DNA of 64,000 nucleotides from Agriotes lineatus (taxonomy: Eukaryota; Arthropoda; Insecta; Coleoptera; Elateridae), in the NCBI GenBank assembly GCA_940337035.1, contig OW679197.1, positions 34,477,219 through 34,541,218 of the forward strand, given 5' to 3'. Position 1 is the stretch's first letter. Each line of letters opens with the position of its first letter. Shown here one piece after another: positions 58,991-64,000 of the stretch. Under the pieces are notes generated by a model that was given only the letters and a program-made list of their open reading frames with translations, had not been told where the DNA came from and made no database searches. The position numbers and the translations under genes were made by a program.

Positions 58991-59376
58991 TCAGTGGTAC
59001 CGTGGTACCGTCCTCTTGAAATTGCATGTCGTTTTGTTTCTTTACCTCTCTATCGTAAACGTGTTAATTCTACTCTCTTTCTTACAAAGAAGTCGTCTAA
59101 TTACCCCAGCAGAGACAATATACTATGCTCTGATCCTTTGATCGTGAAGAAGTTTTTAGTGCATGGAATTTTGTTTTCATCAGCAACAACAATTTTGCTT
59201 ATTGACAAAATTGCGGAAGTAGATAGGCTTTCTGATTTACAAACAGTATGAGTTGTGTACGAGCCATACTTATCGATTTTTAGTAGGGTGTAAATGAATT
59301 GAAACAGTTATAGTAATTATTTTAATGCTCTGTTGATGACTAATTACAAATTTGTTCTTTCTTTATTATACATGCC
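58991..59376. other. no gene recognised
   Basis: The 85-codon plus-strand frame 58994-59251 has no family resemblance. No repeats identified. Confidence 0.4.
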
Positions 59377-59451
59377 TCCGCAAAATGTAAATCGGTGTTT
59401 TCCGCCATGTATCAGACATGGCGGAAAAAACACCGATTTACATTTTGCGGA
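59377..59451. repeat. near-perfect 34-bp hairpin
   Basis: TCCGCAAAATGTAAATCGGT followed by GTTTTCCGCCATGT (59377-59410) is matched by its reverse complement at 59416-59451 with a 5-base loop (ATCAG). The only difference is a run of six A against four T. Flanks show no clear target duplication. Confidence 0.88.
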
Positions 59452-60919
59452 CGCATATTGTTAAGAAGAAATCAGCTTTCTAATTTAGCTTGTTGCTTTC
59501 CTCGCACGTAAATACATGTAAAAAAAACGCAAAGAAACTAATTTATATTTAAAACGTGTACAGATACGGAATTGTCGAAATAACCACAGTAACCGTTTAC
59601 GCGACTTCCGGCGCAAACGCTTTTTATACCATGCTGTTCATTGTCTAGTTTCTTCGAAATTTAGTGAGCTTTTACCTGCTTGATTTCCCAGACAATGAGT
59701 AGTCCCGGGGGTTGAAATTCTACAGGTTCTCTTAATTTTTCTATGACGACCATTCAAGCTAGTTGCAAATGGAAATGTTGAACATATATAATTTACCACC
59801 AGTATTTGTGGCTGCAATCTGGTACTTTAAAATAAAAAATCTCTAAAGGGGGTTTACACGGAACTTCCCTCTAGCGAATTAGTCAATTTGCAAATTTAAA
59901 AAAGGTAGTCCTTGACAGGAAAAGAACTGAGCCACGGGTGCGCTCAAATTCGAAGAGTTTCTGCTGTGTTATAAAGATACAAATTATTCGGTTCCATTTC
60001 TAATGTTTGCACTGTAGGTCTTATTTTCGCCAATGATAAAACCTTAGCTAAATTTATATGCAAATTATTACTATTATCTTTTGCAAATAAGAAAACTGTG
60101 AGCTGTGACATTAAATATTTTGAAAAAGCAAAGACAACTAGGGGTGAAAGTATCCTAACGTTCCTAATAATTCTGAAACACTAAAAGGAACCACTCGGTA
60201 ATTCAAACTTAATCAATTTCACATAAATCAAATTGAAGGACTGGCCGAAAAATTGTCATGGAAGGGACGTTTCTTGGAAAATTAAAGTTATTTATTGAAG
60301 TTCAACTGAACCGCGCGAATGCTATTTACCACGTTATAGTCAGGAATCTGCTTGAAAATCATTTGTATATATTTTATTTCCCATAATTATATTACGCGGA
60401 CTGGTTATACGTGAATAATGTCATTTGTAATCACTAAAAAATAGAAAGTTAATGATAAATTTATTTGGGAACAAAAAAACATTGTTCTTCATCTATTTAT
60501 TATACCTTAAGGGCGAATAAACACATAGAAATAATGCAGTACTTTTTTCATGAAGCAGCTATAAGAATAAGACGATTGAAGAAAGCAAACTGTATTTTTT
60601 TTTATTTAATCTAAAATTAATATGTCTATTTTTAATTTCTTTGTTTCTTCCATTATGAAATAGATGTTATTATTCCGATATCATAGTAACTCTTCTATAT
60701 TGTGATTGCCTTATCCAATAATTGCAAAATAGTACAAGTCGTTATATTTTAAGCAGTTCAGGTCGTCGTAAACATGTTACTAGGCAAGGATCTCACAGAC
60801 CTTAATATAGTTAGATAATGCTAGGATTACATTTTATAACTAATAAAGCATTGTTTGTGTTTATTTCTCGTAAGTTAAGGGTTATGCGCAGATACTGCGG
60901 GATTATATGCAAAATGTAT
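59452..60919. other. AT-rich sequence, no gene seen
   Basis: No recognisable gene, RNA or terminal-repeat pair. Confidence 0.5.
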
Positions 60920-62125
60920 GTGTTACCGGAAATGTATGTAATCCGTCATTATGTAGAATTCCTAGGAAATGTATATAATGCCTAAAATCGTCAGGAAATG
61001 TTATAAATAAATAAATCACAATCTTGTTGTACAATCCACACATTGTTACAGCATGTAATTTAAAAGTGGACTGATTTAAACAAAATGTACATAAAAGCTT
61101 CAGTTTAACCTACAACCCATTCTGAAAGCATGAATATTAATCTTACGTAATATGAAGAAATGTTTATAATAGTCATAGTCATAGAAAGACCACTATAGTA
61201 AAATTTTTATGTCGTGGGCTATGTATACAGCATGGGAAGTGCAATAGAGGCAATGGGTCATATTCGACTTACATTACGCTCCCCCATATTCATGCACACA
61301 ACACATTCAGCAATCCAAAATCTAACTTAAAGCTATAAGCCGTTCACGATCTTTTTGGGTCAGGTGAGGCTATGACCATCTAGTAATTTTGTTGGCAGAA
61401 CCTCTGTTGCAACTAAACTCCCTCATGGAAATTGACACTTTTTGTGTTAGGTTAGTATAACAGATACAATTAAGCAATTGTAGTGTGACTAGCATAAATA
61501 TTATTAATCACACTGTATATAGATTATTAATATTATAATTGCTTAGAAATAGGTTGCGTAATGAGTTGTTTGAAAGGCTGTGTTTCCGTGGAATGTGAGG
61601 AATGTGATGACTGGTAATGATTGTGAAATGTATGTCAATTGTGTGAATGCATTAGTTATTTAAGGATAGATTAACTTTGTACTTCGAACATGTAACATCT
61701 GTATCTATAATATAATTTTCCTTAATGTGTGTCTGTGGCACAATAAAATCTCACGTTCCGGCTTCACAGATGTTTATATTTGTTTAGGTTTTGTTTTTCT
61801 TATCTTAGCGCTCGGTTAGGTTAAATTAGGTTAGGTTAGGTTAGTATTACTGAAAAATCGTCTCACTGCTAAGGAAAACTTCAGTTCATCTGTATTTTAT
61901 TTTTCATTCATTCACAAATTCTACAGTATAATGTTGATTTTCATACATTTCCTAGTACCATTTAGGAATTCCATACAATGCCTAGGAAATACATACATTT
62001 CCTAGGAAATGTATGTATTAAAAAACCTTTGACTAATTATTTTACACATTTCCTAAATTGGCTCGGCATTATATACATTTCCTAGAAATTGTATACAATT
62101 CCTAGGTTTCATACATTTCCTGTAA
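60920..62125. mobile_element. candidate TIR element with AGGAAATGTATG boxes
   Basis: The left end near TGTTACCGGAAATGTATGTA (60922) and right end near CATACATTTCCTGTAACA (62108-62125) are inverted. About nine AGGAAATGTAT-like boxes, in both orientations, cluster within 100 bp of the left end and 200 bp of the right, including a 30-bp perfect palindrome at 61989-62018. The 900-bp interior is noncoding and includes a short TTAGG run (61814-61844). The exact ends and target duplication are unclear, so the class is unknown. Confidence 0.6.
61814..61844 (+). repeat. short (TTAGG)n-like run
   Basis: GGTTAGG repeated with small interruptions for about 30 bp. It resembles the arthropod telomere unit TTAGG, but such short runs occur throughout insect genomes and need not be telomeric. 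Confidence 0.7.
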
Positions 62126-62479
62126 CATATATATAATTTGGGTGTATTTGTGACAATAAAGCATTTTCACTGACGATTGTTAACTTACATCATCCTGATT
62201 AAATTCTTTACACATAGGTACAGTATACCAACGATACTTTAGAATAAATGATTTGGCAAGCGTTGGATACGAATATTTTTGTCTATAGACTGTTAACATT
62301 TAAGAACTTTAAGAAAGCACTTTCTTTACGATCAGGTCATGTTTATGGAGAAGGAATTGTATAACAGAAACATCTAAAGCCTTTAATAAATTTCTAATTC
62401 ATCTACTTAACTTTATTAATCTATATTGATTTTATTTCATACCTTACTAACTGTATATTTATGGAAGTTTAAAGCATTG

Positions 62480-62990
62480 TAATATATTTTTATCCACAAT
62501 CGCCTTATAATTGAAGTTTTATCCACTTATGAACCGTCTAAAGTACCACTTTATCCACTAGTGGAATAATGAAATTACTTTATTCCACTAGTGGGATAAA
62601 ACCATGTCACTTACTACTGCATTGTTAGTAGCACTGTCAAGCTATGCCAAATTCGAAATTTGTAGGTTAAGTTTTGCGTCAATCTGTGTCAAATAACAAA
62701 CAAAACTTAACCTATTAACCTCTCGAATTTGACATAGACTGACAATACACTTCGGTACTGCCAAACGTATAACATTTGATCTTTCGGTACTTTCCAAATT
62801 GTCACTATGACTTTTCATGGCTGTTAATACAAAACGTATGTTTTTTTAAATATTTATTGAGTTGTTGGATAAAACGTTGTATTGCATTCGTGTTTAGTTG
62901 CGTTTTATCCACTTAAGAAAATTAAACGCTCGAACTGCGTTCTCGCGTTTAAACATTCTTGCGTGGATAAAACGCCATCTAAATAACTGA
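62480..62990. repeat. TTTTATCCAC/GTGGATAAAA-rich element with a nested fold-back
   Basis: Seven copies of TTTATCCAC or its complement lie at about 62489, 62517, 62551, 62591, 62868, 62902 and 62963. A stem-loop, TTATCCACTAGTGGAATAA with its near-complement, sits at 62551-62599. The fold-back at 62620-62767 is inserted in the middle. No terminal repeat pair or target duplication could be fixed. Confidence 0.5.
62620..62767. repeat. fold-back family, copy E
   Basis: Carries GTAGCACTGTCAAGCTATGC on the left and CTCGAATTTGACATAGACTG plus ACAATACACTTCGGTACTGC on the right, the family core, with one half more diverged (AAATTCGAAATTTGTAGG). It lies among the TTTTATCCAC boxes. Confidence 0.75.
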
Positions 62991-63139
62991 TACAATAAAC
63001 AACTATTAATGCATTTCTTATTATATGATATATTATAGTTGTTGGAAGGAAACTTACGTTGCACGTCACTATGACGTCAGAATCGGTACCACGATAATAA
63101 TAGAGAACTAAATGTTTGCATACGGCAAAATCATATTAT

Positions 63140-64000
63140 ATAATTAATATGAGATTGGGTGTTCTGGGCGCAGTTCAACCCCTGTGAAGTTAGCACCACA
63201 ACTTCAAAAAATTTTATTTTTTTCAAGAGTTCCCGTTGCACCCCAAAGAGTTCTAGAGTTCCTTTTATTTTTAAAAAAAGTTCTATGTATATAAGAAAAA
63301 AAATGTGGATCGAAAATTTGGGTGCTAACTTCACATTTTCATCGGACAAATACCACCATAACTCTTTTTCAATCATACTTACTGAAAAATGTCATTACAC
63401 TTTTTGATAGAACTCGCCGGGGTGCTACTAGAACCATAGGCGTAACTTGAGGGGGGGGAGCAAGAGGGGGCGATGGCCCCCCCAAAATTTAGATTTGAAA
63501 GTGCAAGTGCAGCATTTTTTCGCAATTTAGGTTTAAAAATTTTGTGAAGTCTTGATTTTGCCCCCCCAAAGTAATGTCCCAAGTTACGCCCATGAGTAGA
63601 ACTGTAAAAAAAATAAAGATGTTAAAAAAAAATTTTTATTAGCCGGAAAAAATATGTTTTTAATTTTTTGAGTTCCGGTAGTTCTAATAAGAGTTCTATG
63701 AACACTCCGGCGAGTTCTATCGATAACTCTAATAACATTTTTTGATAAGACTTAAAGTAAAAAAGTTACGCGTATTTCTGTGTTAGCCCTTTTACAAAAC
63801 GACCAAGACCTGGAAGTAATTTTTTACAGTTCCGGTAGTTCTAATAGGAGTTCTAGTAGCACCCCGGGGAGTTCTATCGATAACCCATAATACCCATGAC
63901 CTTTTCAATTCCAGTTCTATGAAAAAAATTCCTCCGAGTTTACCATAGAACACGCCAAAGTCCCACAAGAACGTCCGAAGAAATTTTAAAGAAATTGCTT
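63140..64000. repeat. GTTCTA-rich repeat block
   Basis: Two direct copies of about 65 bp (63670-63735 and 63827-63892), both opening GTTCCGGTAGTTCTAATA and containing GGAGTTCTATCGATAAC-like words, plus inverted partial copies near 63230 and 63403-63434. It extends to the window edge. Open frames here (63131-63407) follow from the repeat. A hAT-type MITE sits inside at 63435-63594. Confidence 0.55.
63435..63594. mobile_element. 160-bp hAT-type MITE in the GTTCTA block
   Basis: Ends CATAGGCGTAACTTG (63435-63449) and CAAGTTACGCCCATG (63580-63594) are inverted with one mismatch. The flanking octamers ACTAGAAC (63427-63434) and AGTAGAAC (63595-63602) differ at one base, consistent with an 8-bp hAT duplication. 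The interior has G- and C-runs (GGGGGGGG near 63452, CCCCCCC near 63477 and 63561). The minus-strand frame 63379-63582 is a shadow. Confidence 0.78.

Noticed and set aside
61814..61844. TTAGG run as a chromosome end
   Set aside because: Only about 30 bp, interrupted, and embedded in ordinary sequence on both sides.
1..64000. CRISPR arrays, operons, bacterial promoters or ribosome-binding sites
   Set aside because: The window is eukaryotic; repeats are dispersed or palindromic and not spaced direct repeats with unique spacers.

Overview
The window is an AT-rich, gene-poor stretch of an animal nuclear genome, almost certainly an insect. The evidence is many decayed non-LTR retrotransposons, a mariner element, Pol III-derived SINEs, dozens of small fold-back elements, and a short interstitial (TTAGG)n-like run (the arthropod telomere unit). 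The LINE and DDE families look most like those I associate with beetles and hemipterans, but the order cannot be fixed from sequence alone. No intact host protein-coding gene was recognised and no prokaryotic or organellar features are present. The window may be intergenic or lie inside large introns.

Layout. 1-3.6 kb: a 234-bp palindromic MITE and a 1,058-bp hAT-type element with a perfect 8-bp target duplication. 3.6-8 kb: a tRNA-headed SINE, then a second SINE inserted in box A of a tRNA-like sequence. 8-19.3 kb: a graveyard of LINE reverse-transcriptase fragments on both strands, a CpG-bearing noncoding island (12.6-13.75 kb), a 5S-like fragment, and a decayed DDE transposase. 20-22.8 kb: an internally deleted mariner with both terminal repeats, a tRNA-Gly(GCC)-like pseudogene, a 5S-rRNA-derived SINE and a fold-back. 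24-27 kb: a Jockey-type RT fragment and a Ty3/Gypsy gag remnant. 28.3-29.5 kb: a second noncoding island. 30.7-38 kb: a second copy of the first MITE, a 45-bp tandem repeat, a Jockey-type LINE interrupted by a related MITE, and two further LINE fragments. 39.4-40.3 kb: a TA-flanked element with a PHD-like zinc-finger remnant and repeated ATATGGCCC boxes. 41-49.8 kb: fold-backs, a SINE copy, two LINE 3' ends with GAA tails and a 0.9-kb fold-back with CAGGGTGTT ends. 50.1-52.6 kb: the most interesting locus, a decayed single-ORF gene bounded by ~290-bp inverted repeats. 53.4-56.4 kb: noncoding CpG-bearing sequence. 56.5-64 kb: two more CAGGGTGTT fold-backs, a LINE tail, a near-perfect hairpin, and motif-dense palindromic elements.

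How it fits together. Nothing here forms a working pathway; every recognised coding sequence carries stops, frameshifts or lost catalytic boxes. The biology is that of layered mobile-element insertion and decay. The standout candidate for an undescribed system is the 50.1-52.6 kb element, whose coding remnant matches a multi-copy arthropod protein family with a conserved N-terminal domain and a C-terminal CXC-like cysteine cluster. The long inverted repeats suggest that family travels as a transposon.
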